A stretch of DNA of 64,000 nt from Bdellovibrionia bacterium (lineage in GTDB: Bacteria > Bdellovibrionota > Bdellovibrionia > Bdellovibrionales > JAGQZY01): contig JAUICP010000005.1 in NCBI GenBank assembly GCA_030427805.1, forward strand, positions 124,001 through 188,000, read 5' to 3'. Both the position numbers and the translations under genes were made by a program. Positions 37,652 to 47,378 of this stretch are shown piece after piece. The notes beneath the pieces were generated by a model, which was not told the origin of the DNA, made no database searches, and saw nothing but the letters and a program-made list of their open reading frames with translations. Position 1 is the first letter of the stretch, and the number at the start of each line of letters is the position of its first letter.

Positions 37652-38009
37652 AAGTCTTCATAGAAAATTCAATTCCATCGAAAAGGGGCTCTGGGCGGAG
37701 AACGTCTGTGCGAGGGATCTTACCCTTAAGGGCCGAGAAATTCTCTGGCAAAGGCGCAAGCTCATCGGTGTGGAGATTGATCTTTGCTGTCGTTATAAAA
37801 GCACACTCGAACTTATTGAGGTGAAAACCGCTGGGCCCGGAGCTTTTAAAAATAAGCGCGTTTCTGATAAGCAAATAAGACGGCTCTTTCGGGCCAAATC
37901 CTACCTGCAAAAGGGATCGGGTCGGGTGGTGAAGTTGGTCTTCGCCTTTGTTAAGGACCAAGGTCATATTCAGTATCTACCTTTAAGCTCCATTCTATTT
38001 CTCAAATAA
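37542..38009 (+). CDS. yraN: UPF0102 protein YraN
   Basis: GLWAENVCARDLTLKGREILWQRRKLIGVEIDLCCRYKSTLELIEVKT; overlaps end of rnhB, exact start uncertain. Confidence 0.85.
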   Translation: MKKTKAMEQKTTGRPLSQSAPASTIESPLPGSGNTSRSLHRKFNSIEKGLWAENVCARDLTLKGREILWQRRKLIGVEIDLCCRYKSTLELIEVKTAGPGAFKNKRVSDKQIRRLFRAKSYLQKGSGRVVKLVFAFVKDQGHIQYLPLSSILFLK

Positions 38010-38479
38010 TGGAGATTGACAGCACGGGTCTTAAGTCAAAAACTAGAAGTATGAGACTTATTCCACTCGTATTTGTATTACTTCTCTGTAGCCCCGTTGT
38101 GGCCCAATCTAATACCTTGAGCTCAAACCCCCAGGCCGGTCGAGAGTTTGTAATGAGCTGTACCTACGGTGTCCTCGCGGGGACCCTGGTGGGAGCTGCG
38201 AGCTTAGCTTTTGAAGAGCAACCTGGGGACAAGCTCCATAATATCGCACGGGGAGCATCCATCGGCCTCTACGCCGGGATTCTTCTTGGAGTGTATGTTG
38301 TTTATATTCTACCCGGGCAAATCGAGCGGCAGAATCAAAGGCAATTAGAAGAAGGCCTCGAAGGAACAACCCAGTTTCGCTTGATCGAACCCCCACGGGT
38401 TTCTTTTAATCCGACTTTTGATGGCGAGACGGGAGCCATTGATGGTTTGGCAGCAAATTATACTGTCCTTAAATTCTAG
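38009..38479 (+). CDS. Hypothetical exported/membrane protein
   Basis: Signal-like MRLIPLVFVLLLCSPVVAQS, glycine-zipper-like TMs GVLAGTLVGAASLAF and ASIGLYAGILLGVYVVYIL. Confidence 0.7.
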   Translation: MEIDSTGLKSKTRSMRLIPLVFVLLLCSPVVAQSNTLSSNPQAGREFVMSCTYGVLAGTLVGAASLAFEEQPGDKLHNIARGASIGLYAGILLGVYVVYILPGQIERQNQRQLEEGLEGTTQFRLIEPPRVSFNPTFDGETGAIDGLAANYTVLKF

Positions 38480-38480
38480 T

Positions 38481-40784
38481 TTAAGTTCCACCAAAGTTAT
38501 AATCGAAAGAGAAACGCCAGTCAGGCGAGTTGTTGGTTGTTGTTTGGATCCAAAGTTTGACGCCCCAACAATTACCTGGGGGAATGAGATCAAAATAGAG
38601 GTTCCATCGGTTAATCTTAAATGAGACCAGCGACTGTTGAAGCGATCCAGAAATATTAAAATACTTCCATCGGAGACCGCCGCCGAGGGCTAAGGTTTCG
38701 ATGCGATCATCTTCAATAAATGTTGAAGGGTCCTCGGGAATAATATAGCTCTGAGAATACCCTAGAGTAAAATAATTGCCTCCGGGAGTATTGAACTGCA
38801 TCCGGGTCGCGGTGTTGGCAATATCTAAGTACGGAAAGTAATCAACCGATGTGTTCGTGTTGAAATACTTAAACCGCAAATCGACGAGGCCCGAAATTGC
38901 CGACCAGGGCTGATTATTTCCACTCCGTTTTGCTTCGTTAAAATCATAACTTTGTGAAAGCCTAAAAAGTGCAATCCTTTTGTAGTCCACATTCTTTTTA
39001 TCGACCAATTTTCGAGTGACGTAATTATCGAGTGTAAAAGTAACGAGCTGTCGATCGGTAATCCGGTCCACATCATCAAACTGAATGCCTCGTTCGCCAA
39101 CAAAGTCCACGTCCGAGATGGGCTCGAGAAGCTTATTGGCGGGGTAATTAGAGCTGTCTCCAAAAAAAGCGGAGTTTGTTTGTTCAAAGTAGGGAATGAT
39201 TGACCCCTGAACATTGGCCACAATCTCGTGTTTGTAGGCCTCTTGACGTTTGACATCGGAGCCTTGATAGATTCGAGCTAATGAAGTGCTGGCTTTTAAC
39301 TGCGTTTGAAAATACTGGCGGACAGGGTTGGTGTCGAAGGCCTGATCTTGGGGGTCGACCGTAAAAGCGTACTTGGTGTAGCGATAGGAAACCTTGGGGG
39401 TGAGATTTAAATACTTACCGACAAGAATCGGATAGGTCAGGGAGGGACGGACATCCATTCTCTCTCCGGTTCTAATCAGATCTTTATTAGCATTAAAAAC
39501 TCCGTCTCGATCTTCGTCGGCAACATGGCATTTAATATCTATATCCTGGCAATCGTCCCCCACAACATCATTGGGGAGAGTAACATCGTCATAGGCATAT
39601 CCATCTCGAGCAAAATGGACGTACTGAAGATCCATACTAAAAAAAAGATCAGAGAAAACCGGAGTTTCCCTGATTTGAAACTTAAGCTCCGGGAAGCGAT
39701 GAACGGCGTCTTCGTTATTGGCCAGAGGATCTTCTTTAAGTTGATTGATATTATAAGTAATGTCCGCACTGAGGTGGACCTTTTCGAAGTTTTTAGCGAG
39801 ACTCGTTCGGTTTTCTAGTGCGGGTTCACCCTCCAAGGGGAAGTCTTCAGGAAAGTCGTTGGCGTACATAATATCACTTGAAGTATTAATTTTCGCCCGA
39901 CTGACATAGCCGTTAGGGAGCTTGAAGTAATGTTTATAGGAGCCAAACCAACGATAGTAATCACCATCGACTTTTCCTTGCAGGCGAGGTTCTTCGTTAA
40001 AAACCCGGTCTCTCAACAGGCCGAAATTAAAAGCCCCTTCACTCTCTTGCGAGAGAACATAGCGGTATTCACTTTTAAAGAACTCACCACGACGGGTGTA
40101 GTAACGAGCACTCAAAGTCGCATCTTGGCTGCGGTTAATGGCCCAGAAAAAGGGGATCGTAAAAGACGCTCCGTCCTCTTCAGAATAGTTCCAGGCCGGT
40201 ACGAGAAGGCCCGTTTGCCTTTTTGATTTTAAGGGCACTACAATATAGGGCAGCCAAAATACTGGAACATCAACAATTCTTAGAACTGAGTTGTCAATGT
40301 AGGCGTAGCCACCAATCTCGGCCTTAATTTTACTTCCCGTAAATGACCAAGAGGGCGGGCACGTCGTACAAGCTGTATAATAGGCGTCATCGGCAATGAA
40401 TTCTTTATCGTTGAGTTTTTCAATAACCCTTCCTTCGAGTACGACCTGCCCCGAACGAACGTAGCCATTAATTATCTTACCTTTATTTGTTTTTGTATTT
40501 AGCTCGGCCCGGTCCCCTTCTATATAGGCGGTGGGCGTTTGAATAGTAAGTCGCCCTTTTGCAATAATTAAATCTTTTTCCCAATAAATTTCAGCGCGAT
40601 CACAATTTAGAATTTGTTGATTGAAGATGACCTGTACTTGGCCCTCCAGAATTGTGACCTTTTTATCGAGATCCCTTTCCATAACCTTGGCGTCGAGCAA
40701 AACGCCACCGATATTTGTCGTACCTTGAGTCGGTACGACGAAAAGAAGAGTTAAGAAAAAGCACAATAGAAGAAGGTTTTTCAT
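38481..40784 (-). CDS. lptD: LPS-assembly protein LptD / organic solvent tolerance protein
   Basis: Signal peptide, OstA-like domain (LEGQVQVIFNQQILNCDRAEIYWEKDLIIAKGRLTI), YYTACTTCPPSWSFTGSKI, then beta-barrel. Confidence 0.87.
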   Translation of the reverse strand: MKNLLLLCFFLTLLFVVPTQGTTNIGGVLLDAKVMERDLDKKVTILEGQVQVIFNQQILNCDRAEIYWEKDLIIAKGRLTIQTPTAYIEGDRAELNTKTNKGKIINGYVRSGQVVLEGRVIEKLNDKEFIADDAYYTACTTCPPSWSFTGSKIKAEIGGYAYIDNSVLRIVDVPVFWLPYIVVPLKSKRQTGLLVPAWNYSEEDGASFTIPFFWAINRSQDATLSARYYTRRGEFFKSEYRYVLSQESEGAFNFGLLRDRVFNEEPRLQGKVDGDYYRWFGSYKHYFKLPNGYVSRAKINTSSDIMYANDFPEDFPLEGEPALENRTSLAKNFEKVHLSADITYNINQLKEDPLANNEDAVHRFPELKFQIRETPVFSDLFFSMDLQYVHFARDGYAYDDVTLPNDVVGDDCQDIDIKCHVADEDRDGVFNANKDLIRTGERMDVRPSLTYPILVGKYLNLTPKVSYRYTKYAFTVDPQDQAFDTNPVRQYFQTQLKASTSLARIYQGSDVKRQEAYKHEIVANVQGSIIPYFEQTNSAFFGDSSNYPANKLLEPISDVDFVGERGIQFDDVDRITDRQLVTFTLDNYVTRKLVDKKNVDYKRIALFRLSQSYDFNEAKRSGNNQPWSAISGLVDLRFKYFNTNTSVDYFPYLDIANTATRMQFNTPGGNYFTLGYSQSYIIPEDPSTFIEDDRIETLALGGGLRWKYFNISGSLQQSLVSFKINRWNLYFDLIPPGNCWGVKLWIQTTTNNSPDWRFSFDYNFGGT

Positions 40785-40796
40785 AGTGAGAGGTGC

Positions 40797-41561
40797 TTAA
40801 AGTGAAATTTCATCCAGATGGTGAAGAAGTTTCATTCGCTTGGGTGAGAGTTTATAAAATTCATCGATGAGTTCTTCAAGAAATAGGGGTTTAAAGTGAG
40901 AAATATATACCGGAGTGTTCACTTCGTCTAATTTTTTTAAATCGTCCATCAATAGACTTGGCGTCATGTGGCCAGAGACTTCAGCAAGCCACTTCATGCG
41001 ATCTGGAAACGTGATTTCAGTGAAAACGGCTTTTAAATTGCTTATTTTATTAGCATCGGACCAAATTTGATCAGTCGGGCCTGTATCCCCTGTGAATAAA
41101 ACGGTCGAATCGCCATCGCTCACGGTGTATCCAGTAGCATTTCCTGGGTGATTCACATCCACAGGTTTTACTCTTAGGCCGGCCACCTCAACTTCTGAGT
41201 CGACTTCTTGGTAGGCAAGAATCTTTCTGCCGCTTTTATCGACATCAATTTTTGTGAAGTCAGGCCAAATGATATCGTTAAAGAGATGCTCTTTAATATC
41301 CTTTAAAACACTGGGTATTGAATAAACTGTGAGGGTCTCTCGAGCCGGAGAGAAGGTGTTTTCGGTAATAAAAGCGAGATCTTTAATATGATCGAGGTGG
41401 GGATGTGTTATGAAAACGTGTTTTAAGTTCATTTGCTCTTCATTAGAAAGAGACGAACATAAAGAGCCCGCATCGATACAGAGTTGATCATTTACCAAGT
41501 AACTTGATGTATGGTATCCGGGATTAACACTTCCATGGGACCCGAGAACTTTAATTTTCAT
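40797..41561 (-). CDS. Class-II 3',5'-cyclic-nucleotide phosphodiesterase (metallo-beta-lactamase fold)
   Basis: HVFITHPHLDHIKDLAFITENTF, LFNDIIWPDFTKI, VLFTGDTGPTDQIW, VSGHMTPSLL, VYISHFKP. Confidence 0.8.
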   Translation of the reverse strand: MKIKVLGSHGSVNPGYHTSSYLVNDQLCIDAGSLCSSLSNEEQMNLKHVFITHPHLDHIKDLAFITENTFSPARETLTVYSIPSVLKDIKEHLFNDIIWPDFTKIDVDKSGRKILAYQEVDSEVEVAGLRVKPVDVNHPGNATGYTVSDGDSTVLFTGDTGPTDQIWSDANKISNLKAVFTEITFPDRMKWLAEVSGHMTPSLLMDDLKKLDEVNTPVYISHFKPLFLEELIDEFYKLSPKRMKLLHHLDEISL

Positions 41562-41568
41562 AGCATCC

Positions 41569-44562
41569 TTACTTCGTTGTCATAATGAAGACTCCATCCC
41601 AATCTTCGGGTGGTGGAGCTTCGATGTATCGCTGACAACGATCTATATAAAGCTTCGAGACTGTATCGTCTGGGCGGTGATTAAGCGCTTCAGAAAAACA
41701 GCCGAGGGCCGCGTCAAATGCCTTTTCGTGGTATTTGATAAAACCCTGTTTAAAATTATCAAGCATGAACATAACATCGGATTGTGGTTCTTTTTCGCTG
41801 ACCAGCTCGAATATTCTTACTGGTAGTGCCTTACCTTTAACTCGGACCCAATCAATTTCTCGAGCGATGACTTTATCTTTAACTTGTTCATAGGTGAATT
41901 CGCTGATGATGATACGTGTTCCATACTGTTTGTTAATTCCCTCGAGGCGACTTCCAAGGTTCACAGCATCACCCATGACTGTGTAACTGCGAACCGTCTG
42001 CGAACCCATATTTCCAACGGACATTTCGCCAGTGTTGACACCAATACCAATATCGATCGCCGGTAAGCCTTGTTTTTCGTATTGCTCCTGAAGTCGGCCT
42101 AGTTCTTCGAGTTGTTCAAGGGCACATCGACAAGCCATGAGGGCGTGATCTTCAAAAGGGATCGGTGCACCAAAAAAGGCCATAACAGCATCACCCATGT
42201 ATTTATCGAGAGTTCCTTTGTTCTTAAACACGATCTCTGTCATGGGGGTGAGGTAGCTATTAAGAAGGTCCGAGAGGGCCTGGGGATCGAGTTTTTCGGA
42301 AATTGTAGTAAAGCCTCGAATATCTGAAAAGAAAACCGTCATGACTTGCTTTCGTCCACCGAGCTGTAGATTTGTTGGATCTTTAAGAACTTCATTCACA
42401 ATACTTGGAGAGACGTATTTTTGGAAAGTTCCTTTGAGTTCTCTTTTTTGCGCCTCTTCTGTGAAGTATTTAAAACCCGTCAAAAAGATATAGAGCATTA
42501 AAACCAAAAGAACGGGGAAAAGAATAACTGTAACGAGTCCTTCGGCAAATAGAAACTGGGACTCATAATAAAAGATGCCAACGAGAGACATGATAGTGGC
42601 GAGTGCGCCAGTGAGTGCGCCAAACTGCGCGATAATTATAGACAAAATAACACCGAGGACAACTAAAAGGATTGGCATATTAATTTGTTCTGTAGCCAGG
42701 TCTTTCACTAAGAAGTCATTGCGAAGCAGGTTGTCGAGGACGTTCGCATGGGTTTCCACTCCGGGAAAGTTCTCGTTAAATGGTGTGACTCGCAAGTCAT
42801 AGATTCCCACAGCCGTAGCACCCATAATAAAATAGGTATCTTTAATAAATTCGGCCTTATCGACCATTTTTTCTGTTACACCCCAAGTCCCCTTAACATC
42901 ATCGTACAAACGAACAGCGACACGGGCCTGGGTGCTATCATTAAGAAGTTCACTGACTTCGAGGTAAGGGAATTGACGATCGCCCCCCGAATAATTGATA
43001 ACCAGATGACCCTTTGAATCGACTGGGACATGTGTCACAACATCTTCAGTATGGGGATCATCAGATGACTCTTCGCCTTCAGTTGGAAAGTCTTGGTATT
43101 GAGGGTCTTTTAGAATCTTCAAATCCGAAACATAAGTAAATGTGGATCTCTCTGAGAAATCGTCTCCTTTGAGAGGAACTTCAGCCACATATTTATTTCC
43201 GATAAGAAAAGAGGCGAATGCAAGAGAAGGGACGAGGCGCTCTCCTGATTTTATAAAAAGTCGACCCTTTCGAATGGACCCATCCGAATCTTGAACAGCA
43301 TTAAAAAAACCTGTGTGCTTAGTTCCCTGGGCTACGGATTTAATATTATAAGTCCATCCATAGGTTTGAGGGACCATCGTGTCTAAGTTTGAGCGTTTAA
43401 ATTTGGCCAGGCCATCTTCGAAACTCAAATTTGAAAATTCTTTATATTCCTTCTCCATTTCAGGATAGACAGCCTTGTATTTTGGGAGGATTTCGTCGTT
43501 TGGTTCCAAAAACCGACGACAGTACTCTTCTTGTGTGGAGTAGATTTGTCCTTTGAGCTTTATTATAACATTTCGATCGACAATTTTTTGAATGGCATGC
43601 ACCAAACGCATGAGATTTTCGGATTGGGCGAGCATGGGATTGAGTTCGATGAGTTTAGGTTTGAGATCTTCAATGCGGTCATTAACCACGAACTGGACGA
43701 GGGCGACATATCCTTTGAAGTCGAGCTTAATTCCGTAGCGTTGCAAAAGGGCAATGAGGCTTTTTAACTTTTGCTCGTTTTCGCTATTGGCTTTGAGCCA
43801 ATCCCTGATACTTGAAAGCTCAAGGGTCGCAAAATGGCCGACCAGAATGTCAGCCCATTGAAAGGGGAGAAACACTTCTTCATCATAGGAAGAATAAACA
43901 AGAGGGTCCTCTCGATCAAAATAATAAAAGGCATCCTGAAGTTTAAAGAGTTCTTGAAAGCATAAATCCTGAAAAGGTTCCCCTAACTGAAGTCCTCGAA
44001 ATTGTTCGTTGTAATAAGCACCCATAACGAGACGATCTGAGTACTTAGCGACGACTTGGGCAAATTGCTCGTCGGTATTGAGGTCTATCATTTCTTGATT
44101 GATTTTCTTTGCCAGTAAAGGCGGTAAAATGCTGTTGTCTTCTGCAAAGTTTTTTAAATCAAGTAGGGCGGGGATGGCTGATTTCGGATCTGGTTCGGCC
44201 CAGACAATATCAAAAGCCAAAACTTTCGGGTCGTAGGAAAAAAGTTTTTCGATCACCTGGCCAATAACTTCTCTTGACCAGGGCCACTGGCCGATTTCTT
44301 TAAGTGAAGCGTCGTCTACGGCAAGTATGGCTACTTTTGGTTTGCGATAATCCTGTCGCGGCTTTTCACCGCGGGCGAGAAGACGAAGATCAATAGTGCG
44401 TTCATGAAAGATATTAAACTGTTCGTAAACGTAATCATTGGGTAGGTTGTCAGAAATCTGCACGTAAAACTGTAGTGCGAACCACGCCCACGAAAATGTG
44501 ATATAGAGCCCAATAGCCAAAGGCGCAAAAAGAAAACCTAAAATCTTGCCGAAAATCTTCAT
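41569..44562 (-). CDS. CHASE2-domain adenylate/guanylate cyclase (class III) with C-terminal TPR-like tail
   Basis: CHASE2: VAILAVDDASLKEIGQWPWSREVIGQVIEKL; TMs; cyclase: VMTVFFSDIRGFTTISEKLDPQAL, GTLDKYMGDAVMAFFGAP, YTVMGDAVNLGSRLEG. Confidence 0.94.
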   Translation of the reverse strand: MKIFGKILGFLFAPLAIGLYITFSWAWFALQFYVQISDNLPNDYVYEQFNIFHERTIDLRLLARGEKPRQDYRKPKVAILAVDDASLKEIGQWPWSREVIGQVIEKLFSYDPKVLAFDIVWAEPDPKSAIPALLDLKNFAEDNSILPPLLAKKINQEMIDLNTDEQFAQVVAKYSDRLVMGAYYNEQFRGLQLGEPFQDLCFQELFKLQDAFYYFDREDPLVYSSYDEEVFLPFQWADILVGHFATLELSSIRDWLKANSENEQKLKSLIALLQRYGIKLDFKGYVALVQFVVNDRIEDLKPKLIELNPMLAQSENLMRLVHAIQKIVDRNVIIKLKGQIYSTQEEYCRRFLEPNDEILPKYKAVYPEMEKEYKEFSNLSFEDGLAKFKRSNLDTMVPQTYGWTYNIKSVAQGTKHTGFFNAVQDSDGSIRKGRLFIKSGERLVPSLAFASFLIGNKYVAEVPLKGDDFSERSTFTYVSDLKILKDPQYQDFPTEGEESSDDPHTEDVVTHVPVDSKGHLVINYSGGDRQFPYLEVSELLNDSTQARVAVRLYDDVKGTWGVTEKMVDKAEFIKDTYFIMGATAVGIYDLRVTPFNENFPGVETHANVLDNLLRNDFLVKDLATEQINMPILLVVLGVILSIIIAQFGALTGALATIMSLVGIFYYESQFLFAEGLVTVILFPVLLVLMLYIFLTGFKYFTEEAQKRELKGTFQKYVSPSIVNEVLKDPTNLQLGGRKQVMTVFFSDIRGFTTISEKLDPQALSDLLNSYLTPMTEIVFKNKGTLDKYMGDAVMAFFGAPIPFEDHALMACRCALEQLEELGRLQEQYEKQGLPAIDIGIGVNTGEMSVGNMGSQTVRSYTVMGDAVNLGSRLEGINKQYGTRIIISEFTYEQVKDKVIAREIDWVRVKGKALPVRIFELVSEKEPQSDVMFMLDNFKQGFIKYHEKAFDAALGCFSEALNHRPDDTVSKLYIDRCQRYIEAPPPEDWDGVFIMTTK

Positions 44563-44649
44563 GATGATTCTTTCAGGTAGCTAGAAAACTGTTTCATTTT
44601 AAGACGTTTCAATGTTTTCCGCAATCAACAGCTGTGTACATTTTTGCGA

Positions 44650-44690
44650 AAAAACCTCCTGATCTCAGAATGATACGAGAAATCAGGTCC
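44650..44690 (-). terminator. Candidate attenuator/terminator hairpin in the leader of the cyclase gene
   Basis: Minus strand reads ACCTGATTTCTC-gtatcattct-GAGATCAGGAGGTTTTTT; located ~90 nt upstream of the cyclase start with no other minus-strand gene upstream. Confidence 0.4.
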
Positions 44691-44774
44691 TTTTCTGCCG
44701 GGAAGGCCAGGTTGTCAGCTTATGTAGTAATTTGATATTCTGTTAGGGTGTTCACTGGTAGAGCTGGAGGCTTC

Positions 44775-45242
44775 ATGCAGGCGAGAATTAAAGAAAATAA
44801 CGACATTTTAGTAGTAGATTTAATTGGCAGAATTGATATTGAGGCTACTGTTGGTTTTGAGCGTGCCTGTGGCCAGCTTGCTGAACGAAAGATCGTTTTT
44901 GATTGCACAGACCTAAGTTTTGTTGGTTCAAATGGAATCAAACCCTTTCTCGAAGCCATGTCTGATCTTGTCGAAAACAAACAGGCTCAATTGAAGTTTT
45001 GTGGGGTTGGCTCTGAATTTAAAAAGATCTTCGCTGCAAGTAGCTTATCCCATGTTGAAATCTATGAAGATGTGAATCGCGCCGTCGATTCATTTAGCCA
45101 TAAGGTTATCAATCCTTCAATGGTGGGTGCCCAGGGCGATCCAAGACCTTGGGCTGAAGCAACTGTAACGACAGCTCCGGCGGAGCCAGTCCAGGTGACT
45201 CAAACCACAAATACCGAAGGCGAAGACACTAAAGCCTGCTAA
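44775..45242 (+). CDS. STAS-domain (anti-sigma factor antagonist-like) protein
   Basis: MQARIKENNDILVVDLIGRIDIEATVGFERACGQLAERKIVFDCTDLSFVGSNGIKPFLEAM; conserved D-x-S-F-V-x-S-x-G. Confidence 0.85.
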   Translation: MQARIKENNDILVVDLIGRIDIEATVGFERACGQLAERKIVFDCTDLSFVGSNGIKPFLEAMSDLVENKQAQLKFCGVGSEFKKIFAASSLSHVEIYEDVNRAVDSFSHKVINPSMVGAQGDPRPWAEATVTTAPAEPVQVTQTTNTEGEDTKAC

Positions 45243-46597
45243 GGCTGGGGCTTCGGCGGAATTCCAGACTGTATTTCAGCAATGAGACCTTCAATTTTTT
45301 GCATGCTTTGCTGTGCTTTGCGAACGTTCTTAACTCGATCAGAAAGTTCCTCGTGTGCGCCCTCAAGGCTATCGCCCCTGGCATCTCCGACAGACTGTGA
45401 CTTTAATTTACCGGCCAATTCGCGGTTTATCGACTGAAGGCGTTGGTATTTGCCAACAAGGTCTTTGCTCTCTTTTTGCTTTTCGTTCCAGAGAATTTGC
45501 AGAGACTCCAGCTGATCTTGAAGGCGATCATTCTCGTCTTTAAGGAATTGTCTTTCATCCCGAGATTGATTGAGCTCTTCTCTGAGATGGTCGATCTCAA
45601 TACTCGAAGATTTGGCCTCAGAACGATAACTATTTAATTGAGATTGAATAGACTCGATATTTTCTTGGCTTCTCAGGCCGAGTTCATCAAGGTGACGTTT
45701 AAGACGAATATTCTCGTTGGCCAAAAAGCTAGCTTCTTCTGCCTTCTTTTTGAAAATCTCAAGACTTTCGCGGATCGAATTAAGTTCTGCGTTTAACTCT
45801 TCTGTACCTTTAATGTTTTCTTCGATTTTTTGCTCATAAGAGTTTGTTAAAGCGCTTATTTGCTGTTGATGCTGCTTTTCTTTATTTTCGATATGCTCTG
45901 CAAGTTGCAGGTTCTTATCTTTAAGCTCTGATCGGCGCATTTGCTCATCGATGAGGCTTTGATCCAATAGCTGAATTTTCGCTTTTAAGTCCTTTAATTC
46001 ATTTTGCAAACTGCGAATCAAGGGGCGTACCCAGCGTTTAATTCGTCGCTGGTAACGTTTAAAGCTAGAGAGCAGTTTTTTGCTCGTGTCTTGAAGCTTC
46101 GCCAGGCTTTGTTTGCGCTGATCCATTTGGTCAGAAAGTTCAGAGTAGCGTATTTCGTAGAGCTGAAGTTCTTCTTTAAGTTTTGAATGGTTTTGTTCAA
46201 GTTCTATAAAACGCTTAGAAGCTTGTTTATCTTTCTCTCGTAATATTTGATTTTGATGAAAGATATTGTCGGCATGATCCTGAACTTCCAGGTTTCGATC
46301 TTTGAGCTCTATGATTTTCTGCTCGAGTAGTGATTGTCTGCGAATAGTGACCTTAAGTCGAGACATGAGGTCGTCATTCTGTCCGATCAGGGTCTCTACA
46401 GTTCCGGAGTGGAGGATGTCCTTGGGCAATTCAGAGAGCTGAGGAGGCTCAGGAATCTCGTTTGGAAGTGGTACCGGTATGCTGTCGATTTCTGTTTTAG
46501 AAAAGGCAGTCGTTTCTTCCTTTTCTTGATCCCAATTAGCCACTTCATTCCTCCTTGAAAAAAGTGTCTTTGATAACTCAATTGAAAGTTGTTCCAC
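45239..46597 (-). CDS. Long coiled-coil protein
   Basis: Heptad-like E/K/Q/L-rich throughout ~350 aa. Confidence 0.75.
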   Translation of the reverse strand: MEQLSIELSKTLFSRRNEVANWDQEKEETTAFSKTEIDSIPVPLPNEIPEPPQLSELPKDILHSGTVETLIGQNDDLMSRLKVTIRRQSLLEQKIIELKDRNLEVQDHADNIFHQNQILREKDKQASKRFIELEQNHSKLKEELQLYEIRYSELSDQMDQRKQSLAKLQDTSKKLLSSFKRYQRRIKRWVRPLIRSLQNELKDLKAKIQLLDQSLIDEQMRRSELKDKNLQLAEHIENKEKQHQQQISALTNSYEQKIEENIKGTEELNAELNSIRESLEIFKKKAEEASFLANENIRLKRHLDELGLRSQENIESIQSQLNSYRSEAKSSSIEIDHLREELNQSRDERQFLKDENDRLQDQLESLQILWNEKQKESKDLVGKYQRLQSINRELAGKLKSQSVGDARGDSLEGAHEELSDRVKNVRKAQQSMQKIEGLIAEIQSGIPPKPQP

Positions 46598-46742
46598 TTA
46601 GAAAACTCTTCAACTAGTCCTTAGACAGTATTATTTCATCCTATTGGTCTAGTCCTGTCAAAGAATGAAACAAAGGTCCTAACAGGACGCGCTATTAAAC
46701 ATATTTTTTAATTAGTAGCTTAGTCTAACCGATAAAAAGTCT

Positions 46743-47378
46743 ATGGGTGAGAAGGCATTAACTCTCTTAGAAGAAGAAAACAAGATTCTTGAAGAAGTCT
46801 CTTCTCCGACTTTGGATTTAATTCAAGCGACTAAGTTATCGGATGAAGAAATTCTCCGTGAGTCGGGCTTGAGTCGAGATGAATTGGGAGGAAGGGAAGG
46901 GTTGCTACGAGCGATTCTTTCTTTCGTTATTAACCAAGAGTTTCCGAAAGCACGGGGAGAGCTCGAACTTTATGTCGACTCACACTATAACTACCCAGAC
47001 TTTAAGCCTCGAACAGAGCGCTATGTTCAGTATGCCAAGGACTTAATCAACGCTATTCAAGCAAAGCGTGAATTTTCGGCCAAGGCCCATTTGCGAAATT
47101 CAAAGCAACAAGAGCTTCAAGAGAAAGTCTACAATCACTATCGAGAGCTAAAGATCGTTTTAAAGAGGATCGAAGCGGTCGATCGAGAGCTCCGACTTGA
47201 AGACGTGAAGTCGACCGTTATTTTTGTTAAGGGGAGTCTCATCACCCTGGCCACGGTCGTCAGCGTACTCTTCGTGAGAGAAGTTATTTTGAATCGCCAT
47301 CCCGAATCCTGGTGGTTTGCGCTGCGGGATTTTGTGTTACGCTTCACCGGCTACTTCTTCGAGCTGATCGGCCTTTAA
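46743..47378 (+). CDS. Hypothetical protein with C-terminal TM segment
   Basis: Charged helical region then VIFVKGSLITLATVVSVLFVREVIL. Confidence 0.65.
   Translation: MGEKALTLLEEENKILEEVSSPTLDLIQATKLSDEEILRESGLSRDELGGREGLLRAILSFVINQEFPKARGELELYVDSHYNYPDFKPRTERYVQYAKDLINAIQAKREFSAKAHLRNSKQQELQEKVYNHYRELKIVLKRIEAVDRELRLEDVKSTVIFVKGSLITLATVVSVLFVREVILNRHPESWWFALRDFVLRFTGYFFELIGL

Noticed and set aside
38825-39256. 143-aa minus-strand ORF in an alternative frame of lptD
   Set aside because: Overlaps the conserved LptD frame; no family resemblance.
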